DNA of 64,000 nucleotides from assembly GCF_037860835.1 (NCBI RefSeq), contig NZ_JBBEOG010000001.1:248001-312000 (forward strand), given 5' to 3'. Positions 45,477 to 55,294 of the stretch are shown one piece after another (within the stretch, counting starts at the first letter, position 1; each line of letters begins with the position of its first letter). Made by a program: the position numbers and the translations under genes. This DNA is from Aquipuribacter nitratireducens. GTDB taxonomy: Bacteria > Actinomycetota > Actinomycetes > Actinomycetales > JBBAYJ01. The notes under the pieces were generated by a model. It was not told the DNA's origin. It saw nothing but the letters and a program-made list of their open reading frames with translations, and made no database searches.

Positions 45477-46532
45477 TCAGTAGTCGTACCGGTCCACCGA
45501 GGCGATACGGAGGGTCGCGTCATCGGGGAGGTCGTCGAAGAAGCTGGCCGTCACCGTCGTGGACTGACCGGGGGCGAGGTTGTCCGCTGAGGCATAGGTC
45601 GTCTCGTACTGCGTCGCGCCGTCCTCGCTTTCCGCGACGACGTCCACGCTGTAGTTATACTCGACGTCGCCGCTGTTGGTGATGGTCACCTCGACCTCCG
45701 CGCCGCCGTACTCGCCGGCCTCGAGGTCGCCGAGCGTGACGTCGCCCGAGAGGTCCGCGAGGCCGACGTTCTCGATCGACACCGCCGTCACGGACGGGAC
45801 GCTGTTCGAGCCGCCGACGAGCGTGTCGTAGTCGAGGACGCCCTCGACGACGCCCTCGACACGAAGCACGTCGCCCTCGGCCAGCTGGCTGCCCGCATCG
45901 CCGCTCAGCTGCACGAAGACCGTGTCCTGGAACTCGAACTCCGTCGTCGGCTGGGTGTAGCCCGCGTTCGCGAGGAAGGCATTCGTTCCGGTGTTCGTGT
46001 CGAACTGGAACACCTCGGCGAAGAAGACCACGCCGTCGCCGGCCCTGGTCTCCGGCTCGCGCAGCAGAGCGGCCCAGTCCTCCGCCGTCAACTCGCTGAA
46101 CTCCGTCACCTCGGGGTCGACGGGACCAGCCTCGACGGAAGGCTCGGCAGGAGCGGCACCCTCCTCCACCGCGGCCTCGTCGCTGTCGTCGTTGTCCGCC
46201 GCCGCGCCCTCGACACCGGCGTCCTGAGCCGCGGAATCGACGACCACGGTCTCCTCGTCCGCGCTCGACCCGAGCGCGACGATGCCGATGAGCAGCAGCG
46301 CGCCTGCGAGGGTGCCGAGCGCGCCGATGACGGCTCCTGCGACAGCGAGACCTCGGCCCTTCGCCTTTCCTGGGCCGGTCCGCCCGAGAGCGATGACGGA
46401 CAAGACGAGGCCGATCAGCGGAGCCAGGAAGGCGAGCACCAGACCGGCCACGGCCAGTCCGCTCGTCGGCTGCTGAGGCGCAGGCTGCGCGGGCGGTCCG
46501 AACTGGTCCTGCACGGTCGGTGGGGTGGTCAT
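45477..46532 (-). CDS. DUF4190-type membrane protein with extracellular domain
   Basis: A 351-residue protein from the ATG at 46532, with GGAGAGG 4 bases upstream. A Pro/Gln-rich cytoplasmic start (PPAQPAPQQPTSG) leads into two membrane helices (LAVAGLVLAFLAPLIGLVLSVIALG and GLAVAGAVIGALGTLAGALLLIGIVALG), the DUF4190 hairpin. An acidic linker follows (DNDDSDEAAVEEGAAPAEP), then an outside domain and a C-terminal Ig-like FxLYD/DUF4352-type fold (EVEVTITNSGDVEYNYSVDVVAESEDG). It is probably a surface sensor or stress protein. No partner gene is evident, and function is unknown. Confidence 0.78.
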   Translation of the reverse strand: MTTPPTVQDQFGPPAQPAPQQPTSGLAVAGLVLAFLAPLIGLVLSVIALGRTGPGKAKGRGLAVAGAVIGALGTLAGALLLIGIVALGSSADEETVVVDSAAQDAGVEGAAADNDDSDEAAVEEGAAPAEPSVEAGPVDPEVTEFSELTAEDWAALLREPETRAGDGVVFFAEVFQFDTNTGTNAFLANAGYTQPTTEFEFQDTVFVQLSGDAGSQLAEGDVLRVEGVVEGVLDYDTLVGGSNSVPSVTAVSIENVGLADLSGDVTLGDLEAGEYGGAEVEVTITNSGDVEYNYSVDVVAESEDGATQYETTYASADNLAPGQSTTVTASFFDDLPDDATLRIASVDRYDY

Positions 46533-46821
46533 GCGGCCTCTCCGTCGTCTCGTCGGTCGCCGCCGCGGTCGGCGGCAGAGGGAACCTATGGGGCGCATCG
46601 GCCTCCGATGACCGATTCGTCTGCGCCTTGACCGAATCCACCCCTTCGTCGGAGCGTCGCCTCCACCAAACGTCCGATCCGTGTTCCCTTGACATCAGCT
46701 CTGCCGGCGCCGGACGGACCGGGCTACGGATGCGCGTGTCGTGCACCCGAATGGCGGACACCGGCGAGAATTCGGCACCACGGTCTCCGATCATCGCCAC
46801 CCTCTCGACGGGAGGGATGCC

Positions 46822-47661
46822 ATGAACGCGGGGGCAGGGGCGCAGGAACAGGCCCGACGACACGAGGAGCGCGTCGCCGCGCTCACGGCGCAGCGCGCCG
46901 CCATCGACGCGCGCATCGAGGCGGCGAGCAGGCAGCAGCAGGCGTGGCAGGCCGGCGCGGACGGGGAGCAGCGCGTCGGCGCCCTGCTCGACGCCCTCGG
47001 CCCGGGGTGGCAGGTGCTGCACGACGTGCATTGGCCCGGTCGGCAGAAGGCGAACCTCGACCACGTCGTCGTCGGACCGACCGGGGTCTGGGTCGTCGAC
47101 ACGAAGAACTGGTCGGGCGCGGTGTCCCTTCGCGACGGCGTCCTGCGCTGCGGCGGCTACCGCAAGGGCCGGGAGGCCGACGCGGTGATGGACGCCGCGG
47201 CGGCGCTTGCCGCGACGCTCCCGCCGCACCAGCGCGGCGCCGTCCGCGGGCTCCTGTGCCTCGCCGGCTCTGGCGCCGATCTCGACGTGGCGGCGGTCGG
47301 CGGCGGCACGCTCGTCGTCGGGGCCGCGAGTCTCGTGGAGCTCGTGACGAGCGGCCCACCCGTCCTCGGCCCGCAGCAGCTCGACGAGGTGGCGGACACG
47401 CTCGTCGCCACGACGGCGGTGCCGCCCCGCCGCACCGGAAAGGCGCGTACCGCCGGCACGAGGCGGGTGCAGTCGGGTCTGCGGTCGGCGCTCCTGCAGC
47501 TGTTGAAGGTCGCGGTCGTCCTGCTCGGGATGTGGGCCCTCGTCGAGTTCATGCCCTACTGGGCGCCGCTGCTGCAGGACCTCATCGCGACGACCGTCAC
47601 CGGACCGGCGCTCGAGCGGATCCAGGACGCCGCGACCGTCGCTCCGGCGCCCGCCGGCTGA
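46822..47661 (+). CDS. NERD-domain protein with C-terminal membrane segment
   Basis: A 279-residue protein from an ATG preceded by GGGAGG. An N-terminal helix (ARRHEERVAALTAQRAAIDARIEAA) precedes a NERD domain: GEQRVGALLDAL, then NLDHVVVGPTGVWVVDTKNWSG, in which Asp80, Asp93 and Lys95 form the expected nuclease-like site. A C-terminal hydrophobic segment (LKVAVVLLGMWALVEFMPYW) probably anchors it to the membrane. The stop overlaps the next gene's start as TGATG, so it is coupled to the NYN gene. NERD proteins are thought to process DNA or RNA; direct evidence is scarce. Confidence 0.8.
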   Translation: MNAGAGAQEQARRHEERVAALTAQRAAIDARIEAASRQQQAWQAGADGEQRVGALLDALGPGWQVLHDVHWPGRQKANLDHVVVGPTGVWVVDTKNWSGAVSLRDGVLRCGGYRKGREADAVMDAAAALAATLPPHQRGAVRGLLCLAGSGADLDVAAVGGGTLVVGAASLVELVTSGPPVLGPQQLDEVADTLVATTAVPPRRTGKARTAGTRRVQSGLRSALLQLLKVAVVLLGMWALVEFMPYWAPLLQDLIATTVTGPALERIQDAATVAPAPAG

Positions 47662-48440
47662 TGGGGTCGCGCGCGGCGCAGGTCGCCGTCTTCATCGACG
47701 CGGAGAACCTCGCCGTCGGGGCCCACGCAGCGCTGCCCGGCCGGGAGAACCCCGTGCCGTACGAGGCGCTCGAGCTCCTGTGCCGCGACTACGGCGACGC
47801 CGTCATCCGCCGCGCCTACGCCGACTGGTCGCGTCCGCAGTCCGGCCGCTACCAGGAGGACCTCGCCCTCAACGGGGTCGACCTCGTGCAGGTCGCCCGC
47901 TTCGGGACGCAGCAGAAGAACGCTGCGGACGTCCGCATGGCCGTCGACGCCATGGAGACGCTCATCGCCCACCCCGACGTCGCGACGTTCGTGCTCGTCG
48001 CGGGCGACGGGGACTACTCCCCGCTCGTGCAGAAGCTCCGCGAGTTCGGCAAGCGAGTCGTCGGCGTCGGGACCGAGGCGTCGGCGAGCAAGCGGCTGGT
48101 GTCGGTCTGCTCGGAGTACAAGTACTGGGCGACGCTCGTCGCCGCCGTGGACCCGACCGCGCGGCCCACGGTCGACTCGGCGTTCCGTCTCGCAGAGGCG
48201 CGACCGCTGCTCGTCGCGGCGCTGGAGCGGTCGAGCAGCTCGTCGGGGCTGGCATCGTGGGTCAAGAACTCGATGCTGTCGCTCGACCCGTCCTTCGACG
48301 AGCGGAACTACGGCTGCCGCAGCTTCCGGGACTTCCTCGACCGCTTCCCGGCGCACGTCGTGGTGGAGCAGGGGGAGGCCGACGTCCGCGTCACGCTCCG
48401 ACGGCCGACGCGCACCGGCAGATCGACGGCGACGGCCTGA
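47661..48440 (+). CDS. NYN-domain ribonuclease-like protein with OST-HTH/LOTUS domain
   Basis: A 259-residue protein. AVFIDAENLAVG, a central RYQEDLALNGVDLVQV...KNAADVRMAVDAMETL and VLVAGDGDYSPLVQKLREFGKRVVGVG form a PIN-like NYN nuclease with its acidic residues in place (IDAEN, AADVRMAVD, DGDYS). The C-terminal section (FRLAEARPLLVAALERSSSSSGLASWVKNSMLSLDPSFDERNYGCRSFRDFLDRF) is an OST-HTH/LOTUS domain that binds RNA. This two-domain architecture is common in bacteria. Coupling to the upstream NERD gene suggests joint action on nucleic acid. Downstream lies a 13E12 gene fragment. Confidence 0.86.
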   Translation: MGSRAAQVAVFIDAENLAVGAHAALPGRENPVPYEALELLCRDYGDAVIRRAYADWSRPQSGRYQEDLALNGVDLVQVARFGTQQKNAADVRMAVDAMETLIAHPDVATFVLVAGDGDYSPLVQKLREFGKRVVGVGTEASASKRLVSVCSEYKYWATLVAAVDPTARPTVDSAFRLAEARPLLVAALERSSSSSGLASWVKNSMLSLDPSFDERNYGCRSFRDFLDRFPAHVVVEQGEADVRVTLRRPTRTGRSTATA

Positions 48441-48472
48441 CGACGGCTGTCCAACAGAACCCCGCGCGCCCA

Positions 48473-48784
48473 GGCACGTGGGCGGTCGCGATCGACGAGG
48501 CGCAGCAGGTCAGCGTCACCCCGCCGCGGTGGGTCGACCCGCAACGACGACCCCGACCCGCGTGGCGGCAACGCGCGAGTCGACTGTGGCGCGACACCGC
48601 TCCGCCGGACGAGCCGCCGAGATCCTTCGAGGGCGGCGCCGACGACGGGGGTGATACGTGCGACGAGACCGACGTGTTCGGCGTGCGCGAGGTGTTCGAC
48701 GTGTTCGACGTGCACGACGTGTTCGGCGTGGACGAACGCGGCACTGCGTCCTGTGGGCGTGCGGCTACGGCGACGAGAACCTGA
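48473..48784 (+). pseudogene. C-terminal fragment of a 13E12-type DUF222-HNH gene
   Basis: Bases 48473-48620 match 58987-59134 in the intact HNH gene of this window at equal length with about 10 mismatches. They encode the same TWAVAIDEAQQVSVTPPRWV and RPAWRQRASRLWRDTAPP residues. The frame then goes through a short Val-Phe-Asp repeat and ends ATATRT, exactly like the intact copy. The HNH motif itself and all upstream parts are missing. This is a remnant of a second family member, or a duplicated end, lying just after the NYN gene. Confidence 0.8.
48669..48735 (+). repeat. Short imperfect tandem repeats of GACGTGTTC type
   Basis: Within the fragment, units such as GACGTGTTCGGCGTG, GAGGTGTTCGACGTG and GACGTGTTCGGCGTG follow each other and encode VFGV-REVFDVFDVHDVFGVDE. 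The intact gene has only one such unit (DMFGV). It looks like slippage expansion in a decaying gene end. Confidence 0.6.
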
Positions 48785-49211
48785 CCGCCCGGGCACGCCT
48801 CCGACACCACCGGTCGGCGCCGTCCCACGGCGACCCGCCCCGACCCACGCCGACCCACACCGACCCACAGCGGTGGCGCGCACCTCGGGCTGCACAAGAT
48901 GTCGAGTTGTCACCCTGAGCGCGCCGGGCCTGCCCGGAACTGCCGCACATGGCTGCCTCGGCTGGCGAAGTGCGTTCACCGGGCACGGCGGAGAGTTTGA
49001 GCCGCCGAGCCCCGCCGAGAGCGCAAGCGGGCGCCACGAGGACATCGCGGACCCGCTCTCGGCGCTCGAGGTGAACGGTCGACGGGTCCGTGGTGTCGGT
49101 GTGGCTGCGCCGCCGCCGAGAGGCCGGCCCGAGCCACCGCCCGGTCGTGGCGCCCGGCGAGGAAATCGCGCACGACCTCGTCGCCCGCCGATTACCGACG
49201 CCGCGTGCCGG
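48785..49211. other. Gene-free stretch with a small tandem repeat
   Basis: No convincing gene was found in these 427 bases on either strand; open frames have poor codon bias. At about 48837-48869 a 10-base unit (CGACCCACGC, CGACCCACAC, CGACCCACAG) is repeated three times. The tract probably separates the gene remnant from the secreted-protein gene and contains that gene's terminator region. Confidence 0.5.
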
Positions 49212-49886
49212 TCAGCCCGCACCCACCGCCTCGCAGACCGTCGCGACGAACTGCTCCTCGCCGAAGACTACGTCGAGCGGCGCGTCGACCCACCGGGTCG
49301 TGACGCCGTCGACGGTCGAGTGACCCGTGAACGTGCCCGGTGCGTCCGGCGGCTCCACGAGCGTGCCGACGACCCGCGCCAGGGGCGGGCCACCGACCAG
49401 TGCGATCTCGCCGATGGTCCCCGTCGTGATGACTGTCACCGTGGAGACGTCGCCGGGGACGGCGAACGGCTCGGCGAAGCGCCCGTGGGTCGTGATCGTC
49501 GCCTGCGCCGGCCCCTCCGGCGACGTGCTGAGGTGGTCGACGTCGTGGATGCGCACCCGCCGGTCGTAGTTGAGGTAGTCGTGGTCGTAGAAGCGCGTGG
49601 ACTGACGGGAGGAGTCGGTGCGCGAGTAGACCGTGACGTCGTCGCACGGGAAGTCGAAGACGCCCCAGTCCGTGTGGACGACCCGCTCGCCCGTGCACAC
49701 GGGCCCGGTCACCTTCAGCTTGCAGTCGAACGGCGCGAAGGACGAGTCGAGGGTGCTGGGAACGAGGAGGCTCTGGTCGACCTCCTTGTGGTCCGACGCG
49801 ACGGCGGGGGCGCCGGTGGTGCCGACGACGAGTGCGGCTGCGGCCACGGCGGCCACTGCGGCTGCTGTACGGGACGGCGTGGGCAT
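49212..49886 (-). CDS. Secreted protein of unknown function
   Basis: A 224-residue protein from an ATG with GGAGGA upstream. The signal peptide is clear: TPSRTAAAVAAVAAAALVVGTTGAPAVASDH, with Ala-x-Ala cleavage near residue 31. The mature part has four Cys residues (DCKLKVTG, PVCTGE, FPCDDV, TVCEA) that could form two disulfides. It reads as beta-rich (TITTHGRFAEPFAVPGDVSTVTVITTG). No family was recognised; it resembles small exported actinobacterial proteins. It is divergent from the AfsR-like gene, 144 bases away, and could be a target of that regulator. Confidence 0.75.
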   Translation of the reverse strand: MPTPSRTAAAVAAVAAAALVVGTTGAPAVASDHKEVDQSLLVPSTLDSSFAPFDCKLKVTGPVCTGERVVHTDWGVFDFPCDDVTVYSRTDSSRQSTRFYDHDYLNYDRRVRIHDVDHLSTSPEGPAQATITTHGRFAEPFAVPGDVSTVTVITTGTIGEIALVGGPPLARVVGTLVEPPDAPGTFTGHSTVDGVTTRWVDAPLDVVFGEEQFVATVCEAVGAG

Positions 49887-50030
49887 GGGGTCCTCCTCCG
49901 GTCTCGGGTCGCGTGGTGCGCCGGCCGTTCCGGCCACCCTCGGTCGACCCGGTATCCAGGACGCCCGGCGGCGGTATCCGTGCGGTATCGAGCCCGTTGA
50001 CCCGGCCCCGGTCCGGCCGGACACTCGGGC

Positions 50031-53000
50031 ATGACCGTGCGGGTCCTCGGCCCGGTGGAGGTCGGCGGGGTCGCTGCGGAGACTCCGCTCGGGCCGCGTG
50101 AGCGACTCGTGCTGACCGCGCTCGCAGTGCGGCGGGGCCACGCCGTCACACCGGAGGAGCTGGCGGTCGCCGTCTGGGGCGACGACCCGCCCGTCTCACC
50201 TGGCAGAAGCAGGTGCAGATCTGCGTCGCGCGGCTCCGCAAGGCGCTCGGCCGTCGGGCCGTCGAGACAGTCCGCGGGGGATACCGCGTCGACGCCGGCG
50301 TGCTCGACCTCGACGTCGACGACTTCGAGGAGCTCCTCCGCCGCGGTCGGGACCTGGCGGACGCCGGCGAGGCGGACCGTGCGGTCGTGCTCTTCGACCG
50401 GGCCCTCGGGGTGTGGCGGGGCGACCCGTTCCCTGGGCTCGACGGCTGGCTGCCGGCCCTCGCCGAGTCCGCGCGCCTCCAGGAGCTGCACCGCAGCACC
50501 GAGGAGGCGCTCCTCGACGCCCGGCTCGCCGTCGGCCAGCACCGCGAGGTCGCCGCCGATGCCGAGACCCTCGTCGCGGAGCAGCCGCTCCGGGAACGCC
50601 GGTGGGTGCTCCTGGCCCTCGCCCAGTACCGCTGCGGCCGCCAGGCCGACGCCCTCGCGACGCTGCGACGCGCCCGGCGGCTGCTGCGCGACGAGCTGGG
50701 CGTCGACGCCGGCGAGGACATCACGGCCCTGGAGACCGCGGTCCTGCGGCAGGACGCCGCGCTGCGGGTGCTCCCGCGGCCGCGACCGGTCGCCGAGCAC
50801 TGCCCGTACAAGGGGCTCGCCCACCACGACGTCGGTGACGACCTGTTCGGTCGCGACGCCGACGTCGCCGCCTGCCTCGCACGGCTGCGGGAGACACCGG
50901 TCCTCGTCGTCACGGGGCCCTCCGGCTGCGGCAAGTCGTCGCTGCTGCGGGCGGGACTGGTGCCGGCGCTGCGGCGGTCGGGGAGCCAGGTCGACGTCCT
51001 CGCCCCTGGGACGGACGGTGTGCTCGCCGTGCCCGCGACAGGGCCGGCGACCCGGAAGGGCACGGCGCACGTCCTCGTCGTCGACCAGCTCGAGGAGGCC
51101 GTCGGACCGGGTGCGACAGGGGACGGTGTGACGGAGACGCTCGCCCGGCTCGTCGAGCACGTCCGCGGCGGCGGGTCCGTCGTCGTCGCCGTGCGCGTGG
51201 ACCGCCTCGCCGCACTCACCGGGTACCCGCCGTTCGGTCGTCTCGCCGAGCGCGGCCTCCACCTGCTCACCCCCCTCGACGGCGACGCCCTGCGCGAGGT
51301 CATCGTCCGCCCGGCCGCCGAGGTGGGGCTGCGGCTCGAGCCGGGCCTCGTCGAGCTGCTGGTCCGCGACGTCGAGGGCGAGCCGGGCGCCCTGCCGCTG
51401 CTGTCGCACGCCCTCGTCGAGACGTGGCGGCTGCGCGACGGACCCGTCCTGACCGTCGCCGCCTACCGCGCGAGCGGCGGGATCCGCGGGGCCGTCGCGC
51501 GATCGGCGGACACCCTGTTCGAGGGCCTGACGGCGTCGCAGCGGACAGCGCTGCGGGCCGTGCTCCTCCGACTCGTCGGCCCGTCCCCGGACGGCGACCC
51601 CGTTCGCCGCCGGATCCCCCTCGACAGCGTGAACGGTGACGGGGACCGCGAGCACGTGGTCTCGCTGCTCGTCCGCGCACGCTTGCTGACGGTGGAGGAC
51701 GGCACCGTCGAGATGTCGCACGAGTCGCTCGCACGCGAGTGGCCGAGGCTGCGCACGTGGCTGGAGGAGCACGAGACCGGCAGCCGGACCCTGCGCCACC
51801 TCGGCGTCGCGGCGGACGGGTGGGAGTCCCTCGGCCGTCCCGACACCGAGCTGTACCGGGGCGGTCGCCTCGAGACCGTTCTCGAGTACTGCGACTCGGC
51901 GCGGCCGGCGTTGAGCGCCGTCGAACGGGACTTCCTCGACGCCTCCCGTGCCCACGCGGAGTCCGAGCGCCGCGTGCTGCAGCGGCGGGCGCTGGAGGAC
52001 GCTCGTCGCGCGGGTCGCCTGCGCCTCCTCCTCGCCGGGACGTCCGGGCTGCTCGTCGTGGCGCTCGTGGCCGGCGTGCTCGCTGTGACGAGCGCGCGCG
52101 AGGCGCGGGAGCAACGCGACACCGCCGTCGCCGCCCGGTCGGAGGCGGCGCTGCAGGGGCTCGTCACCGCTTCGGGTGCGCTGCGGAGCTCCGAGCGCGA
52201 CGTGGCGGCGCTGCTCGCGGTCGAGGCCTTCCGCCGGTGGCCCGACGACGTGCGGGCGCGCGACGCCCTCCTCGGCACCTTCACCGCCGATCCCGGGTTC
52301 CTCGGCAACCGGTACCTGCCGGCGCGCGGGAGCGTGCTCGGTGCCGTGCACCCGGCCGCGGCGCAGGCGGCGGTCGTCGTCGTCGACGGGGAGACCCCGG
52401 TACGGCTCGACCTCGGCAGCGGGGACCTGGCGCCACTCGGACCGGCGACGGGCGGGCCGTCGCCCGAGGTGCCGGGACCCACCGAGCGGCTCGCCGTGAG
52501 CGGGGACGGGCGTCGCGTCGCCGTGCTCGGTCCCGGCGACGCCGGCGCCGACTGCGACCTCGCGAGCGGCAGGGACTCGGGGTGCGGGCGGGCGGTCGTG
52601 CTCGACGCGACGAGCGGGCGGCTGCTCCTCGGGCCCCTCACGCTCCCGTTCGCCGCCGGCCAGGCCGCGCTCGACCACGACGGCGCGCTGCTGGCCGTCG
52701 CCGGCGGCACCGACGGCGGCCTCGTCGTCCACCGCGTGGCGGACGGGGCGCGGACGGGCGCGGTCGACGGGTCCGTCCCGGTCGACGACGACCCCTGGCT
52801 GGGCGACGCCGCCGCCGTCGCCTTCGACGCCGACGGCAGGATCTGGCTGGGCTCCCTCGGGACGCGGCTGCGGGTGCTGGACGCGGAGGCCCTCGAGGTC
52901 GTGCGGACCGTCGACGTGCCCCCGCGCACGACGAACCAGCACCTCGTGGTGCTCGGGGAGGTCGTCGTCGGCGGTGGGAACGCCGGTCTCGTCGCGGTCG

Positions 53001-54331
53001 ACGGGGCCGGGGTGCGGTGGCAGCAGGACCTCCGCGGCACCCACCCGGACCCCTGCCCGGCGCTCACCGCGTCCGAGGCGCACACCGCCGTCTGGTGCGG
53101 GAGCCACTTCGGACGGATCGAGCAGTTCGACCTCGGGACCGGGGCGCCGACCGGTGCGGACCTCGACCCGCAGCTCGGCGCCGTCGCGTCGCTCGGGGTC
53201 ACCGCCGACGCCCGTGAGCTCGTCGCGTTCGGCGGCGAGGTGCCCGTCGTCTCCCGCTGGCGTCTCGACGGCAGCGGTCCCGTGGCATCGCTCGTCGCCG
53301 AGGGTCACGCGCTCGCCGACGGCTACGACCCCTCCGGTGCGCCCGCCCTGCTGGTGTCGGACCGGGACAGCGGTACGGACTCAAGCAGCGACTTCCGCCT
53401 CTTCTCCCTGTGGGACCCCGGCGCGGACCGCGAGGTCAGTCGGCTCGACGTGGTCCGCGCCGCGTCCATGGAGGGCGTCGGCTGGCTCGGGCGGGGGACG
53501 CTGGCCGGTATGCGGCTGCCGCAGCTGCGTTTCGGCTGGATCGACGTGGAGACGGGCGAGCTCGCGCCCGGCGAGGAGATCGGCCCCGAGTGCGACCACC
53601 TATGGGCCTCCGGCGACGGGCACCGCGGGTACTGCGGCTTCCTCGACGGCGACGTGTGGACCCTCGACGCCGCCACGCGGCGCCGCACGGGACCGGTCAT
53701 CTCCTCCCACGGCGAGGTGCGGTCGGTCTCCGCCACCGCAGGGGGCGACCTCGTCGTCGTCACGGCAGTCACGAGCGAGGGAGCGACGACGACCGTCCAC
53801 GACGGGCCGAGCGGTCGCGTCGTCGCCGGACCGTCCGTCGGTCCGAGCCTCACGAGCGTGAGCCCGCGCGGGCTGCTCGCAGGCGCCACCGGTGGTGACG
53901 TCGGCCTCTACGACCTGCGCACCCTCGAGCGCCTCGCCGACCTCCCCGGTGCCCGCGGCGAGGTCAACAGCCTCCAGTTCAGCCGCGACGGCGCGATCCT
54001 CCTCGCGACGTCGAACGACCAGACGGTGTCGGTGTACGACGTCGCGACCGGTCGTCGGCTGGGGGACCCGATCCCGACGGACGCCCCGCTCAGCTACCCC
54101 GGGTACCTCCGTCCGGACGGCCGGGCGATCGCGGTGACCGACGAGCGCGGGGTGGTCGTGTGGGACCTCGACCCGGCACGGCACCGCGCGGCCGCGTGCC
54201 AGGTGGCCGGGCGCAACCTCACGCGCGCCGAGTGGGCGGCGCACCTCGGTGCGGTCGGGCCCTACCGCGCCACGTGTCCCGGACTGCCGGTGGACCCCTC
54301 GCCCGGTGAGGGCGTCGACGCACGACCGTGA
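50031..54331 (+). pseudogene. AfsR/SARP-type regulator with nSTAND1 NTPase and WD40-like propeller, single-base frameshift
   Basis: With one base restored near 50197 the gene encodes about 1433 residues. Order: winged helix (MTVRVLGPVEVGG...VWGDDPPVS | TWQKQVQICVARLRKALGRR, where the bar marks the frame change), a bacterial transcriptional activator (BTAD) domain to about residue 250, then an nSTAND1 NTPase (PYKGLAHHDVGDDLFGRD, LVVTGPSGCGKSSLLRAGL). One transmembrane helix follows (LRLLLAGTSGLLVVALVAGVLAVTS), then propeller repeats with NSLQFSRDGAILLATSNDQTVSVYDVATG. Such proteins activate genes on an unknown signal. GTCTCACCTGG instead of GTCTCCACCTGG-like sequence points to a lost C. If real, the DNA-binding domain is split. 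Confidence 0.82.
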
Positions 54332-54398
54332 CGGGACGATCGAGGACGGCGCAGGCAGGCCGCCGCCGAGCGACGACCTGCCTGCGCGAGCGGCCGTG

Positions 54399-55109
54399 TC
54401 AGCCGCGGGCCTCCGCGTCCCGCACGTCCGCGCGGGCACGGCGGACGAGCCGGTATCCGGTCAGCACCATGGGCGCCCAGCACACCGCGCCGAGGGCGAG
54501 GCCGAGCGGGCCCGGCACGACGAACGGCACGATCATCGCGCCGAGCGAGCCGGGCACGAGCCACCACGGCAGCACGCCGGCCCGGGCGAGACCCGCGAAG
54601 AGCACCGGCATGCCGAGCAGGGGCAGCAGCCGGCCGCTCTGCAGCCACGTCAGCATCCACACGTCCGTCCCGACGGCCTCGAAGACGCGGACGGCGTCGG
54701 TCACGGGCAGCTCGGCGCCGAGGGCGGCGAGGTACCAGTCGGACAGCAGGAGGCCGCCGATCTGGAAGGCCCCGACGGCCGTCATGAGAGCGCCGACGGT
54801 GGTGAGCGCCCGCCCGCGCCGGCCGCGGACGAGCGTGAGGGCCGCGAGGGCGCCGAAGGCGATGAACAGCCAGCCGTAGTGGAACAGCCCGGCCGACAGG
54901 GCGGTCAGCGCGGGGTCCGCCGCGAGCGACTCGATGTACGCGGCGGGGCTGTCGTCGGCCTGCGGCGGGGACGTCGCCGTCGCGCCGAGCATGAGGAGCG
55001 GGGCGAGGAGCAGGCCGGCGCCGCCGGGCGGCGCGAGCCGGGCGAGGGCGCCCTGCGGTCGTGCGGTGGCCCGCTCGTCGCGGACGCTGGGCATCGAGGT
55101 GGTGCTCAC
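54399..55109 (-). CDS. Multi-spanning membrane protein of unknown function
   Basis: A 236-residue protein from GTG 55109, with AGGAGG 6 bases upstream. About six hydrophobic helices are visible (AGLLLAPLLMLGATA, LFHYGWLFIAFGALAALTL, LTTVGALMTAVGAFQIGGLLL, LLPLLGMPVLFAGL, LPWWLVPGSLGAMIVPFVV, LALGAVCWAPMVLTG). It is similar in style to DUF4386-like membrane proteins, but a firm family call is not possible. It is divergent from the histidine kinase with 185 bases between them and may be controlled by that two-component system. Confidence 0.7.
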   Translation of the reverse strand: MSTTSMPSVRDERATARPQGALARLAPPGGAGLLLAPLLMLGATATSPPQADDSPAAYIESLAADPALTALSAGLFHYGWLFIAFGALAALTLVRGRRGRALTTVGALMTAVGAFQIGGLLLSDWYLAALGAELPVTDAVRVFEAVGTDVWMLTWLQSGRLLPLLGMPVLFAGLARAGVLPWWLVPGSLGAMIVPFVVPGPLGLALGAVCWAPMVLTGYRLVRRARADVRDAEARG

Positions 55110-55294
55110 GAGGAACCTCCTGGGTCGGTGCCGCTCCGGTCGGTGCGGCGTCGGGGACGACTCTGTCCGCGCCCGTCTCGCGGCGGATCGGACGCGGAGC
55201 CCGACCTGGCTCGTCCCCGGACACGACCCCGCCGACCGGCGGGTCCTCCCGGGGGAGGACCCGGACGTGGCCCGTCGGGCCCTACCGTCACGGC

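Noticed and set aside
45274-45483. Small plus-strand frame before the strong hairpin
   Set aside because: Ser/Arg/Pro-rich product with no start signal or codon bias; it runs through the terminator.
49715-53308. A long minus-strand open frame opposite the AfsR-like gene
   Set aside because: High-GC DNA often leaves the opposite strand open; the plus strand carries clear NTPase and propeller motifs.
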